Shown here piece by piece: positions 10,745 through 18,403 of a stretch of DNA of 51,475 nt; the first letter of the stretch is position 1, and each line of letters opens with the position of its first letter. Source of the DNA: Mycobacteriales bacterium. GTDB lineage: Bacteria; Actinomycetota; Actinomycetes; JAFAQI01. Where the stretch lies: positions 1 to 51,475 of the forward strand of contig DATJSI010000135.1 of assembly GCA_035504215.1 (NCBI GenBank), given 5' to 3'. A program made the position numbers and the translations under genes. The notes beneath the pieces were generated by a model. The model searched no databases. It was not told the origin of the DNA and saw only the letters and a list, made by a program, of their open reading frames with translations.

Positions 10745-13531
10745 ATGTTCTCGCGACGGACTTCCACTGCGACCGCACGGGCATCGGTCGTGCTCGTCAT
10801 CGGCGTGTTGACGACGCTGATCGCGTTCTTGCTTCCCACCGCCGCGGGTGCCAGCACCCTGCCGGCCAATGCATGCACGCTGTCGAGCCTGGACGTGCCG
10901 AGCTGCGGCATCCTGTGGGGCGCTTACACCCCACCCGCATCCGGTCAGACGCTGACGACCGCCGTCACCGACCTCGAGTCCCAGGTGGGCCGGACGTTCG
11001 ACATCGTGTACCACTACCACGACTTCTCCGGGCCGGCTACGGCCATTTCGGGCACAATGCCGGACTCCTACGAGAAGGCCCTCGCCGCATCAGGACACAT
11101 CATCTTCGAGGATTGGGCGTCACGAATCTACTCGACCAACCAGCAGATCCAATGGTCGGCGATCGCCGACGGGGACTACGACAGCTCGGTGATCATTCCG
11201 GAGGCGCAGTCGATCAAGGCATTCGGCCAGCCGATCATGCTGACCTTCGACTCCGAGATGGACTCCCGCGTCGGGACCTCGGGCACCGCCGCCGACTATG
11301 TCGCGGCGTACCGGCACATACACGACGTGTTCGCCGCCCAGGGCGTTACGAACGTGATCTGGGTCTGGACGCCGACCGGTTACACGGGGCACGAGTCGCT
11401 GTTCAACAGCCTCTACCCGGGCAACTCCTACGTCGACTGGATCGGCTACGACCCCTACAACTTCTACAACTGCCAGAGCGCAAGCGGCGCATGGAAGACG
11501 CCGCAGCAGACGATCGACCCGATGTATCAGTGGCTCGAGGCAAACGGCTACGGGGACAAGCCGTTCATCCTCCCCGAGTACGGCACCGTGCCGAACCCGA
11601 GCGACAGCACGGCAGCGGCCTACTGGTACGGCCAGCTGACCGCGGCCATCACCGCTCATCCCAACATCAAGGGCATGCTCGAGTGGGACGACTCCAGCGG
11701 GAACTGCGACACCTACCTCACCCAGCCCGGTGAGCTCGCTGCCTTCGCTCAGGTCGGGCTGTCGTCAGCCGTCCTCGGCACCCCGCCGCCGGCCGCGCCT
11801 ACTGCACCGACAGTGACCAGCACGTCGCCGACTGCGGCGACGGTCAGCTGGACCGGGGTGCAAGGTGCGACCGCCTACCAGGTACAGCGGTCGGTGTCCG
11901 GCGCAAACGCGTTCAGCAACGTGGGCGAGCCGGTAACGGGTACGTCGTACAGCGACACTGGCATGACCCCGGGCAGTAGCGAGGACTACCGCGTGCTCGC
12001 GACCAACGCATCCGGCAGCAGTGCGCCCTCGTCGTCCTCGTCGATCACCTTGCTCCCGGGCCAGCCGGGAACACTCACGGCTGCGACCAACGGTGCATCC
12101 GAGGTCGACCTGAGATGGGGGGCCGCGACGGGCGCGACGTCATACGACATCCGCAAGGGCGCGGTCGGCGCAGGCACGTTCCCCACGGATCTCGGTACCG
12201 CCTCGGGTACCTCCTTCGCCGACACCGGGCTGACTCCTGGCGCGTCCGCCGACTACGAGGTCGTCCCGGTCGACTCCGCCGGCGATGGCGTGCCGTCCGG
12301 TCCGGCCACCGGCACTACACTGCCCGCTCAGGTCACCGGGCTGTCGGCTACCGCCGTCTCGCCCGGCGAGGTCGACCTCAGTTGGAGTGCCGCAAGCGGC
12401 GCGGCGGCCTATTCGGTCGAGCGGTCCCCAGCCGGTGCGGGTAGCTGGTCCGTGCTGGCAGCGAACGCGAGCGCCACGAGCTACAGAGACACCTCGGTCA
12501 GCCAGCTCACCAGCTACGACTACCGCGTTGCCGCCGTCGGCGCGGCCGGGCAAGGTGCCTTCTCCGCGACCCAGACGGTCACTACCCCGCAGGTCGCGCC
12601 TGGCCAGGTCACGGGCCTCACCGCAGCGCCGGCGTCGTCCACCCAGGTGAACCTGGCGTGGAACGCCATGGCGAACGCGAGCTCGTACGAGGTCGAGCGG
12701 TCGTCGACCTCCGCGGCCTCCGGTTTCAGCCCACTGGCGATGTCCGTGACCGCGCCGTCGTACAGCGATGTCTCGGCCGCTCCCGGCACGACGTACTGGT
12801 ACGAGGTGCTCGCCCGCAACTCCGGCGGGATGGGAACGGCATCGGCGGTCGCGACTGCCGCAACGCCGTACGCCGCGCTGCTCGCCAACGGGTTCGAAGG
12901 TCAGGCCAACGGCACGGCGATCACCACGCAGAACTCCGGGGGTGCGGCGGGCAACGCGTTCAACCAGGACAAGTGCACCGCCGGCTCGGTCACCTACAGC
13001 ACTGTGAGTGCGGCACACGGGCGCGACTCGGCCCTTCTGTCACCAGCCACCGGCTTGTGCTACCTCGGCTGGAACAGCACGTCGATCACGCCGGCGACGT
13101 CTGTCTACGGGCGTGCGTATGTCAAGTTTTCCGCCGACCCGAAGGTGTCGGTGCCGATCATGAGGTTGACCGACGCGGCATCCAACCGCGACGCGCAGGT
13201 GAACCTCACCTCGGCCGGATACCTCAGCATCGTGACCGCGACCGGTATGTCGCTCCCGCGGTTGACGCAGCCGCTCCCGCTGAACCAGTGGGTCCGGCTC
13301 GAGTGGCATCTGAGCTCCGCCGCGAGTGGGACGTTCGAGCTGCGGATGTACGCCGGCGACGCCACCACCCCGATCGAGACCCAGGTTGAGACCGGAATCA
13401 ACACGGGTACGTCGGTCGCGGGAACGACGGTCGGCGCGCTCGGCAGTTCGGCGAGCGGGCTGGGCACGACGATCGGGCTCGACGACCTCGCGTACGGCAC
13501 AGCCGGCTGGCTCGGTCCGGTGATCAGTTAG
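10745..13531 (+). CDS. Secreted GH26-like glycoside hydrolase with four fibronectin III repeats
   Basis: A 928-residue exported protein. Residues 1-36 are a Sec signal peptide (basic n-region, long hydrophobic core, AAGA). Residues about 50-345 resemble a GH26 beta-mannanase-type TIM barrel, with a probable acid/base Glu171 in LTFDSEMDS and a probable nucleophile Glu278 in KPFILPEYGT. Four fibronectin type III repeats follow (about 352-438, 441-528, 529-617, 619-710), each with a vxLSW-type motif and a GTSYxDTG-type loop. The C-terminal 210 residues look like a LamG/concanavalin-type jelly roll. GGAG at 10734-10737 supports the ATG. The TAG stop lies inside the terminal repeat of the adjoining IS element, so the native C-terminus may be slightly cut. 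The substrate (mannan, glucan or other) is not certain. Confidence 0.78.
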   Translation: MFSRRTSTATARASVVLVIGVLTTLIAFLLPTAAGASTLPANACTLSSLDVPSCGILWGAYTPPASGQTLTTAVTDLESQVGRTFDIVYHYHDFSGPATAISGTMPDSYEKALAASGHIIFEDWASRIYSTNQQIQWSAIADGDYDSSVIIPEAQSIKAFGQPIMLTFDSEMDSRVGTSGTAADYVAAYRHIHDVFAAQGVTNVIWVWTPTGYTGHESLFNSLYPGNSYVDWIGYDPYNFYNCQSASGAWKTPQQTIDPMYQWLEANGYGDKPFILPEYGTVPNPSDSTAAAYWYGQLTAAITAHPNIKGMLEWDDSSGNCDTYLTQPGELAAFAQVGLSSAVLGTPPPAAPTAPTVTSTSPTAATVSWTGVQGATAYQVQRSVSGANAFSNVGEPVTGTSYSDTGMTPGSSEDYRVLATNASGSSAPSSSSSITLLPGQPGTLTAATNGASEVDLRWGAATGATSYDIRKGAVGAGTFPTDLGTASGTSFADTGLTPGASADYEVVPVDSAGDGVPSGPATGTTLPAQVTGLSATAVSPGEVDLSWSAASGAAAYSVERSPAGAGSWSVLAANASATSYRDTSVSQLTSYDYRVAAVGAAGQGAFSATQTVTTPQVAPGQVTGLTAAPASSTQVNLAWNAMANASSYEVERSSTSAASGFSPLAMSVTAPSYSDVSAAPGTTYWYEVLARNSGGMGTASAVATAATPYAALLANGFEGQANGTAITTQNSGGAAGNAFNQDKCTAGSVTYSTVSAAHGRDSALLSPATGLCYLGWNSTSITPATSVYGRAYVKFSADPKVSVPIMRLTDAASNRDAQVNLTSAGYLSIVTATGMSLPRLTQPLPLNQWVRLEWHLSSAASGTFELRMYAGDATTPIETQVETGINTGTSVAGTTVGALGSSASGLGTTIGLDDLAYGTAGWLGPVIS

Positions 13532-13552
13532 CCTCGATCTCTCACGATCTTG
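13529..13552. repeat. Left terminal inverted repeat of the IS1380 element
   Basis: The first 8 and last 7 bases of this 24-bp repeat match the inverse of 15120-15143 at identical spacing. Its first three bases (TAG, 13529-13531) are the stop codon of the glycosidase gene. Confidence 0.7.
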
Positions 13553-13712
13553 GTGTCGCCGCGGCTGACTCTGGAGTCTGTCTGATTGGACTGTGTGGAC
13601 ATGGCCGATCCGCGACGTTCGTCGCGTCGCTTGTCCGGTGCTGCTGAGCGGCTGGGGCTGTTGGTCAGCTGAGGGCGTGAAGTCGTGCGTGGCCGGTGAT
13701 GATGAGTTCGCG

Positions 13713-15018
13713 TCAGGGCCAGCCGCGCGGGAGTCGCAGCCATTCGCGTCGGCCGGTGGTGACGATGCGGCGGCGACGTGCAGCAGGCGAAGCCGCAGGC
13801 GTTTGGGTTCCCAGAACTTGGCGATGCTGCCGGTGAAGGCGAGGGTCTGGGTCCAGGTGAGCAGCTCCGCGGCGAGCTGGACGAGCTCGAGCCAGATCGT
13901 GTTCTTGGTGAACTCGTGCAGCGGGAAGTTGCGCAGCCCGCAGTCTTTGAGGCCGTGAATCCGGTCTTCGGCGCGGGCGCGCATCCGGTGCCGCAGCTCG
14001 AGGTCGGCGATCCGCCCGCCGCGGGTGTTGGTCGCGAACATCGTGATCCGCCGACCTTCGACATCGGTCAGCCGTAGCTGCGCGCCAGGATGTGGCACCT
14101 CGCGCCGGGCGATGATCCGCGTGCCGGCCGGCCACGGGTTGCGCGCCGCTGGCAGCCACCGGGTCAGTTCTGCGACGTGAGCACCTTCGCGCGGGTCGCT
14201 GTCGACGTCGGTCGCGTGGCGCCAGCACTGCTCCGGCAGGGACAGCACGGTGTCGGCGAGCGCGTCGTGAACGTAGGCCCCGACAGAAAACTGCAGGCCG
14301 AGGGCGGCGACGTGCTCGACGAACGCGTGCACCCCCGAGCCGGTATCGCCCCGCACCAATACGCGGTCCCGGACCTCGACGGGGAGCTGAGCGAGCGCTG
14401 AGTCCAGCACGGCGATCTGGTCGGTTGCGTCGTTCGCGGTGGCCCGCCCCTCACGCAGCAGCGCGCTCAGCGGCTCACCAGTCCCGTCGCGGCCGTGGTC
14501 GACGAACGCCAGCAGCGGGTGGAAGCCGAACGTGCGCTTGAACGTCGGCGTCGCCCTCCTTCTCCGAGTGCGCCAACACGATCGTCGCGCAGATCCACCG
14601 TCACCGGGCCGTCACTGCTGACCGGTGACCGGTGCCGCCACCCGGCCGCGCGAGCAACCGCCCCCGCCTGACGGATCGCGGCCACCGCCGCTTCGGCGTC
14701 GCCGGCAAGCGTGTCGATCAGCCGCGACACCGTCGGGTCAGACGCGACCGCGCCGAACAGGTCCGGCTGCGCCCGGACGACGGCCCAGATCGGCCACGCA
14801 GTCGCCACCGAGCGCGATCGCGAGCACCACGTCGAGCACGACCTTGCCCGGATCATGCTCGCCCGCAGCCGACGCCACGGACGCAGCGCCGCCGACAGCC
14901 CCCGTTCCAAACCGACCGACCTGGCCGTCTCGACCAGCAGCGACGCTCCCGCCGACGACACCAGCGGCTCGCCGCCCACGACTACCTGAACCCGCTTCGC
15001 CCGCCGGTTACTCTTCAC
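13713..15018 (-). pseudogene. IS1380-family transposase, multiply frameshifted
   Basis: The minus-strand reading starts MKSNRRAKRVQVVVGGEPLV at 15018 and continues in pieces through several frames. The frame leaves and returns: EHDPGKVVLDVVLAIALGGD is out of frame with the flanking parts, and VVRAQPDLFGAVASDPTVSRL is back in the first frame. There are shifts again after VTVDL, near AHSEKEG, and near the C-terminus at LLHVAA. The longest intact piece runs from ATPTFKRTFGFHPLLAFVDH through VRGDTGSGVHAF, HPGAQLRLTDVEG and EDRIHGLKDCGLRN to EPKRLRLRLL. These are typical IS1380 DDE transposase blocks. At least five shifts make an active enzyme impossible unless the base calls are wrong. Confidence 0.82.
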
Positions 15019-15119
15019 CCACGGAGTGCCTTCCCGCTCGGTGTTCTTGGACCTTCGACAAGCCCAAGTTTCCCAAGCGGGACAGGCACTTCCGTGCTCC
15101 TACGACCCGTGTCGCAGCA

Positions 15120-15143
15120 CAAGATCACGAAGTGGCGAGGCTA
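15120..15143. repeat. Right terminal inverted repeat of the IS1380 element
   Basis: CAAGATC-N9-CGAGGCTA is the inverse of the left repeat, with a divergent 9-nt middle. It ends 1 nt before the first in-frame GTG of the zincin gene. Confidence 0.7.
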
Positions 15144-15144
15144 G

Positions 15145-15507
15145 GTGTGCTGCACTGGCACCTTGATCGACGTCGACGAGGACACCTTCGGCCGGTTGGT
15201 CGAAGCCGCGCTCGACAGCATCCCGCCGCAGCTGCGCAGAATGATGCGCAACGTCGCAGTCGCCGTCGAGGACATGGGGGCCTCGCCCAACCTGCTCGGG
15301 CTCTACCACGGCATCCCGTTGACCCAGCGCACGTCGGCGTACGCCGGGGTGCTACCCGACCAGATCACGATCTACCGGCTGCCGATCCTGCGGCACTGCA
15401 ACACCCTCGATGAGGTCGTGCGGCAGGTACGCGTCACCGTCATCCACGAAGTGGCACACCACTTCGGCATCAGCGACGAGCGGTTGCACGAGCTCGGCGC
15501 CTACTGA
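15145..15507 (+). CDS. Zincin-like metallopeptidase family protein
   Basis: A small predicted zinc protease of 120 residues (114 from the alternative start). It contains HEVAHHFGI (His101, Glu102, His105) and the family blocks NLLGLYHGIPLTQR and YAGVLPDQITIYRLPIL, and it ends DERLHELGAY. The family is widespread in actinobacteria as a single short domain; its substrate is unknown. GTG 15145 directly abuts the IS end, while TTG 15163 gives the more conserved beginning LIDVDEDTF, so the first six residues may be an artefact of the junction. The native promoter may have been lost to the insertion. Confidence 0.78.
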   Translation: MCCTGTLIDVDEDTFGRLVEAALDSIPPQLRRMMRNVAVAVEDMGASPNLLGLYHGIPLTQRTSAYAGVLPDQITIYRLPILRHCNTLDEVVRQVRVTVIHEVAHHFGISDERLHELGAY

Positions 15508-15603
15508 CCGCGGGGTGTGATCGAAAACTCGGATGACGGCGAGGCGTGCACCGTCTACCGTCATGACGTCCGACCCAGAAGCCGACGAGTGGAGGTGGAT
15601 TCG

Positions 15604-15708
15604 ATGCCTGCCCTGGCTTGCGCATGCCCGAAACCCTCCGTCTCCGAAAGGCTTTCCGTTGACCGGACCTCTGTCGTCCCTCGGCTGGGACGAGCAGTTC
15701 GCTTCTGA
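15604..15708 (+). CDS. Possible short upstream ORF overlapping the rsgA start
   Basis: ATG 15604 has a very strong Shine-Dalgarno, GGAGGTGG at 15591-15598. It would encode 34 residues beginning MPALACACPKPSVS, and ends inside rsgA in a different frame. It may be a leader peptide that couples translation to rsgA; the two Cys codons close to the start recall the cysteine-rich uORFs described in mycobacteria. There is no homology support, so it is only a candidate. Confidence 0.35.
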   Translation: MPALACACPKPSVSERLSVDRTSVVPRLGRAVRF

Positions 15709-16684
15709 GTTTCTGCCGTACCTCACCACCCATACGCCGGCCCGTGTCACGCGGGTCGACCGCGGCGCGGCCGACCTCGTCGCCGAGGCCGGCGAGCTGC
15801 GCGCGGACATCACCCACCGCGCGCCCGACGTCACCGTCGGTGACTGGGCCGCCGTTGCGGACGGGGAGATCGCCGCGGTGCTGCCGCGCCGCACCGCCAT
15901 CGTTCGCGCCGACGCGTCCGGTCGTTCCGCCGGCCAGGCGCTCGTGGCCAACATCGACCATGTCCTCATCGCCGTACCTGCCGTTCCGTCGCCTCGGCCG
16001 GGCATGGTCGAGCGCTTGATTGCGCTCGCTTGGGAGAGCGGCGCCACACCGGTCGTCGTCCTCACCAAGATCGACCTGTCCCACGATCCCTACGCCGTCG
16101 TCGACGACCTGACCGCCTCCGCACCCGGGTGTGCGGTGCTCGCGGTCAGCGCGGTCACGGACGAGGGGATGGACAAGCTGCGCTGCCTCGACCGTCCCGG
16201 CGGCTCGCTCTGCCTGATCGGCCGGTCGGGTGCGGGCAAGTCCACCCTCGCCAACGCATTGCTCGGCATCGAGGAGATGGCCGTGACGGAGGTACGGATC
16301 GACGGCAAGGGGCGGCACACGACGACCCACCGGCAGCTGCTCGCGCTACCCGGTGGTGGGGTCCTGATCGACACGCCCGGCCTGCGCGGGGTCGGGATGT
16401 GGACCAGCGACGAGGGGATCGACCAGACCTTCCCGGAGATCGGCGAGCTGGCGGACAGGTGCCGGTTCTCCGACTGCGCCCACGTCAGCGAACCCGGGTG
16501 CGAGGTGCTCGCAGCGGTCGAGGACGGCCGGCTCCCGCAACGCCGGTTGGACAGCTGGCGCAAGCTCGGCCGGGAGGCGGAGTGGATCGCGAGCCGCAAC
16601 GACGCCCGGCTGCGCAAGGAACGGCAACGGGCCTGGCGGTTGCTCTCCGCCGAGGTACGACGGTCCGGGCGGATCCGGCCGTGA
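15659..16684 (+). CDS. rsgA: Ribosome small subunit-dependent GTPase RsgA
   Basis: RsgA is a circularly permuted GTPase that acts in late maturation of the 30S subunit. It has an OB-like N-terminus (ARVTRVDRGAADLVA), then the permuted G motifs: G4 LTKIDL, G1 GRSGAGKSTLANALLG, and G3 in LIDTPGLRGVG. A zinc-binding domain follows (CRFSDCAHVSEPGC), with the Cys-His-Cys pattern. TTG 15659 was chosen because GAAAGG lies 7 nt upstream and LGWDEQF is the family's normal beginning; this gives 341 residues. In-frame ATG 15563 would add an unconserved low-complexity stretch. Confidence 0.88.
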   Translation: MTGPLSSLGWDEQFASEFLPYLTTHTPARVTRVDRGAADLVAEAGELRADITHRAPDVTVGDWAAVADGEIAAVLPRRTAIVRADASGRSAGQALVANIDHVLIAVPAVPSPRPGMVERLIALAWESGATPVVVLTKIDLSHDPYAVVDDLTASAPGCAVLAVSAVTDEGMDKLRCLDRPGGSLCLIGRSGAGKSTLANALLGIEEMAVTEVRIDGKGRHTTTHRQLLALPGGGVLIDTPGLRGVGMWTSDEGIDQTFPEIGELADRCRFSDCAHVSEPGCEVLAAVEDGRLPQRRLDSWRKLGREAEWIASRNDARLRKERQRAWRLLSAEVRRSGRIRP

Positions 16685-16734
16685 GAATCCAGCTCCGACG
16701 GTCTGTCGCTCCCTCGATTGTCAGGGGGCGGCGG

Positions 16735-16740
16735 TAGCGT
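16735..16740 (+). promoter_or_regulatory. -10 element for probable leaderless thyX
   Basis: TAGCGT is followed by 6 nt and then the ATG at 16747. No Shine-Dalgarno is present. Confidence 0.45.
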
Positions 16741-16746
16741 CGGCGG

Positions 16747-17475
16747 ATGCCTGACGATGCGCCGATCCAGTTCCGTTCCGACATCTCCGTCGACCTGGTC
16801 AAGGCCTCGGCGAGCGACTCCGACGTTGTCTGGGCGGCGCGCGTCTCGACCGCCGGTGAGGCGTCGATCGAGGCTCGCGAGCAGGATCCGGAGCGCAACG
16901 CCGGGCTGATCCGGTTCCTCATGCGGGACCGGCACGGCACGCCGTTCGAGCACAACTCGATGACCTTCCTGGTGAGCGCACCGATCTTCGTCTTCCGCGA
17001 GTTCATGCGGCACCGGGTCGGCTGGAGCTACAACGAGGAGAGTGCGCGCTACCGCAAGCTGGAGCCGGTCTTCTACGTGCCGGGCCCCGAGCGCAAGCTG
17101 GTCCAGGAGGGCAAGCCCGGTCACTACGTCTTCGTCGAGGGCAGCGCCGAGCAGCACAAGATCGTCGTGGAGGCGACCGAGGACGCCTGCCGGCTTGCCT
17201 ATCGCGCATACCTCGAGATGCTCGACGCCGGGGTTGCCCGCGAGGTCGCCAGGGGAGTCCTTCCGGTCGCGACGTACTCGTCGATGTATGCCACCTGCAA
17301 CGCTCGCTCGCTCATGCACTTCCTCGCGTTGCGGACCAAGCGGGAAGACTCGAAGTTCCCGTCCTTCCCGCAGCGTGAGATCGAGATGGTGGCCGAAGGC
17401 ATGGAGACCCATTTCCGGGAGCTGATGCCGATCGTCCACGCCGCGTTCGAGGCCAACGGTCGCGTGGCCCCTTAG
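16747..17475 (+). CDS. thyX: FAD-dependent thymidylate synthase ThyX
   Basis: ThyX makes dTMP from dUMP, using methylenetetrahydrofolate as methylene donor and NADPH through FAD. The signature RHRVGWSYNEESARY begins at residue 88. Upstream HGTPFEHNSMTF and downstream YATCNARSLMHFLALR are also conserved. The length is 242. It lies directly before dapA, as in mycobacteria (thyX-dapA-rnj). No thyA is seen in the window. The dNTP supply link with nrdJ is plausible but is not shown by context. Confidence 0.95.
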   Translation: MPDDAPIQFRSDISVDLVKASASDSDVVWAARVSTAGEASIEAREQDPERNAGLIRFLMRDRHGTPFEHNSMTFLVSAPIFVFREFMRHRVGWSYNEESARYRKLEPVFYVPGPERKLVQEGKPGHYVFVEGSAEQHKIVVEATEDACRLAYRAYLEMLDAGVAREVARGVLPVATYSSMYATCNARSLMHFLALRTKREDSKFPSFPQREIEMVAEGMETHFRELMPIVHAAFEANGRVAP

Positions 17476-17492
17476 GAAACCCCGGACGGCGA

Positions 17493-17498
17493 TATCCT
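17493..17498 (+). promoter_or_regulatory. -10 element for probable leaderless dapA
   Basis: TATCCT lies 7 nt before the ATG at 17506. A weak GAAAG in between is too close to serve as a normal Shine-Dalgarno. Confidence 0.45.
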
Positions 17499-17505
17499 GA
17501 AAGCC

Positions 17506-18393
17506 ATGACTGCACCGTTCGGCCGCGTGCTCACCGCGATGGTGACCCCGTTCACGGCCGACGGCGCCCTCGATCTCGCCGGTGCCCAGGCGCTCGCGAG
17601 CCACCTCGTCGATCACGGCTGCGACGGCCTGGTGGTGAGTGGTACGACGGGGGAGTCGCCGACCACCTCCGATGACGAGAAGGATGCGCTGCTGCGGGCG
17701 GTGCTCGAGGCGGTCGGTGACCATGCCGCCGTCGTGGCCGGTGTCGGCACCTACGACACCGCGCGCACGGTCGAAGCCGCCCAGCACGCCGAGAAGGCCG
17801 GCGCGGCCGGCGTCCTGGTCGTCACGCCGTACTACAACAAGCCCCCGCAAGCAGGTCTGGTCCAGCACTTCTCCGCCGTGGCCGACGCGACCGGGCTGCC
17901 CGCGATGCTGTACGACATCCCGGGCCGCACCGGCACCGCGATCGCGACCGAAACCCTGATCCGGCTGGCCGAGCACCCGCGGATCGTCGCGGTGAAGGAT
18001 GCGAAGGGCGACCTGTTCGGCTCGGCCCAGGTGATGGCGGCGACCGACCTCGCGTACTACTCGGGCGAGGATGCCCTCAACCTCCCGCTGCTGGCACTCG
18101 GCGCGGTCGGGATGGTCAGCGTGGTGGCGCACGGCTTCGCCGGGCGATACCGCGAGATGGTCGAGGCGGTCGATGCGGACGACCTCACGGCCGCCCGACG
18201 GATCAATGGCGAGCTGGTCCCCGCGGTGCGGGGAATCATGACCCGCATGCAGGGCGCGATCGCGGCGAAGGCGACCGCGCAGCTGCTCGGCGTGATCAAG
18301 CAGCGCACCGTGCGGCTGCCGCTGGTCGAGGCGAGCGACGAGGACGTGGCCGTGCTGCGCGCCGACCTGGATGCGGCCGGGCTAGCCCTGTGA
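17506..18393 (+). CDS. dapA: 4-hydroxy-tetrahydrodipicolinate synthase DapA
   Basis: DapA condenses pyruvate and aspartate semialdehyde, the first committed step to diaminopimelate and lysine. The Schiff-base lysine is Lys164 in VAVKDAKGD, and Tyr136 in MLYDIPGRTG is the proton-relay residue. GTTGESPTTSDDEK and TPYYNKP are family motifs. The length of 295 is normal. It works with dapB (5844) and dapF (44124) in this window. It is followed after 10 nt by the RNase J gene. Confidence 0.95.
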   Translation: MTAPFGRVLTAMVTPFTADGALDLAGAQALASHLVDHGCDGLVVSGTTGESPTTSDDEKDALLRAVLEAVGDHAAVVAGVGTYDTARTVEAAQHAEKAGAAGVLVVTPYYNKPPQAGLVQHFSAVADATGLPAMLYDIPGRTGTAIATETLIRLAEHPRIVAVKDAKGDLFGSAQVMAATDLAYYSGEDALNLPLLALGAVGMVSVVAHGFAGRYREMVEAVDADDLTAARRINGELVPAVRGIMTRMQGAIAAKATAQLLGVIKQRTVRLPLVEASDEDVAVLRADLDAAGLAL

Positions 18394-18403
18394 GCCGATC
18401 GGC

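Larger units (their letters stand above)
13529..15143 (-). mobile_element. Decayed IS1380-family insertion element
   Basis: The element is about 1.6 kb, the usual size for IS1380. Imperfect terminal inverted repeats bound it: TAGCCTCG-N9-GATCTTG at 13529-13552, and its inverse at 15120-15143. Inside lies a frameshifted transposase reading on the minus strand. No matching 4-bp target duplication is visible (CAGT at left, GGTG at right), so the ends may have changed since insertion. It separates the glycosidase gene from the zincin gene. Confidence 0.82.

Noticed and set aside
9247-13531. Holin plus glycosidase as a type 10 (holin-based) secretion system
   Set aside because: The glycosidase has a normal signal peptide, the genes are in opposite orientation with a VOC gene between them, and no peptidoglycan hydrolase is present.
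13713-15018. Programmed frameshifting of the transposase
   Set aside because: There are at least five shifts in both directions without slippery sequences, and IS1380 elements normally encode one frame.
13525-15147. Target-site duplication of the IS element
   Set aside because: The flanking tetramers (CAGT and GGTG) differ, and shifting the ends by a few bases gives no match.
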